A DNA stretch of 64,000 nucleotides from Rotaria socialis (lineage: Eukaryota > Rotifera > Eurotatoria > Philodinida > Philodinidae), in NCBI GenBank assembly GCA_905331475.1, contig CAJNYU010000124.1, positions 1 to 64,000 on the forward strand, read 5' to 3'. The notes beneath the pieces are model-generated. The model was not told the DNA's origin. It did no database searches and was given only the letters and a program-made list of their open reading frames with translations. Within the stretch, counting starts at the first letter, position 1. Each line of letters begins with the position of its first letter. Both the position numbers and the translations under genes were made by a program. Below are positions 63,568 to 64,000 of the stretch, in pieces.

Positions 63568-64000
63568 CCTAAAAGATTTCGTTCCATCAGGCTTTTCTTT
63601 CAAAGTTATGACCGTTTTACTGAATTTTCGACCTTGGACAAGGAATTTCGAACTGAAAATTTTCCTAGCAATAGGTCTCGTCGATGTTAGAAGGTTCCAA
63701 AAGTTTCAGCGAAAGCAGATGCATCATTCTCGAGATATTGCATATTGATGAAAACGGTCATTTTTCAAAAAATTGTCGTAAAATTGACTTCTCTTCAACA
63801 TTCAATATCTCGAGAATGATGCATCTGATTTCACTGAAACTTTTGGAACCTTCTAACATCAATGAGACCTATTGTTAAGAAAAATTTCAGTTCGAAATTC
63901 TTTCATTCAGCTTTTCTATAAATTCCTTGTCCAAGGTAGAAAATTCAATAAAACAGTCATAACTTTGAAAGAAAAGCCTGATGGAACGAAATCTTTTAGG
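63568..64000. repeat. fold-back inverted repeat, apparently reaching the window edge
   Basis: The left arm begins CCTAAAAGATTTCGTTCCAT at 63568. The right arm ends with its inverse at 64000. Matching inner blocks include TTGGACAAGGAATT with AATTCCTTGTCCAA, and ATGCATCATTCTCGAGATATT with its inverse. The two arms are about 190-200 bp with a short centre near 63770. It lies in the adenosine kinase intron and may continue past the window. Confidence 0.8.

Noticed and set aside
1-64000. CRISPR arrays, rRNA, tRNA or bacterial-type operons
   Set aside because: No regularly spaced repeats, rRNA blocks or convincing tRNA cloverleaf were seen by eye. The window is intron-rich animal DNA; a tRNA scan would be needed to exclude a missed tRNA.

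Overview
This is nuclear DNA of an invertebrate animal. It is AT-rich and gene-sparse. Almost every gene is split by short AT-rich introns of about 50-70 bp, with a few introns of 0.4-1.2 kb. The proteins are plainly metazoan: cohesin SA/STAG, stonin, a cyclic-nucleotide-gated channel, beta'-COP, beta-TrCP, MATH-BTB and a rhodopsin-type GPCR. Base composition, intron size and low-complexity protein tails fit a rotifer, possibly a bdelloid. That is a guess; no species marker is visible. All gene models were built by hand from reading frame, splice sites and phase, and from remembered family motifs.

Layout, left to right: a 71-aa two-EF-hand protein (-, 134-443); a long gene-free stretch; a clan-3 (CYP3-like) cytochrome P450 (+, 5079-6825); a 405-bp non-autonomous hAT transposon with 8-bp target duplication (7118-7522); a RING/B-box/coiled-coil protein with a probable NHL-like propeller (-, 8353-11229); cohesin SA/STAG in 25 exons (-, 14764-20323); stonin/stoned-B (-, 20708-25167); a CNG channel (-, 26582-32229); a small unknown gene (-, 33575-33982); a tetraspan protein and a helical protein (+, 35900-37447); an unknown two-exon helical/membrane protein (-, 38801-41253); a 1.1-kb non-autonomous hAT element made largely of pentanucleotide repeats (42799-43892); beta'-COP in 15 exons (-, 45737-49232); a peptide-receptor-like GPCR (-, 50733-51976); beta-TrCP with a poly-threonine tail (-, 56268-58265); a SPOP-like MATH-BTB protein with a large insertion inside the BTB fold (-, 59854-62661); and the last exon of adenosine kinase, which runs off the right edge (-).

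The genes do not form one pathway, though some themes recur: neuronal signalling and vesicle traffic (CNG channel, GPCR, stonin, beta'-COP) and ubiquitin-ligase substrate receptors (RING protein, beta-TrCP, SPOP-like). The strongest unusual observation is in the CNG channel. Two tandem exons, each exactly 59 nt, with the same phases (2 in, 1 out), both encode transmembrane segment S6. Using both or neither would break the frame, so they behave like mutually exclusive exons offering two alternative pore-lining helices. A 701-bp fold-back inverted repeat lies in the intron just upstream of the pair.
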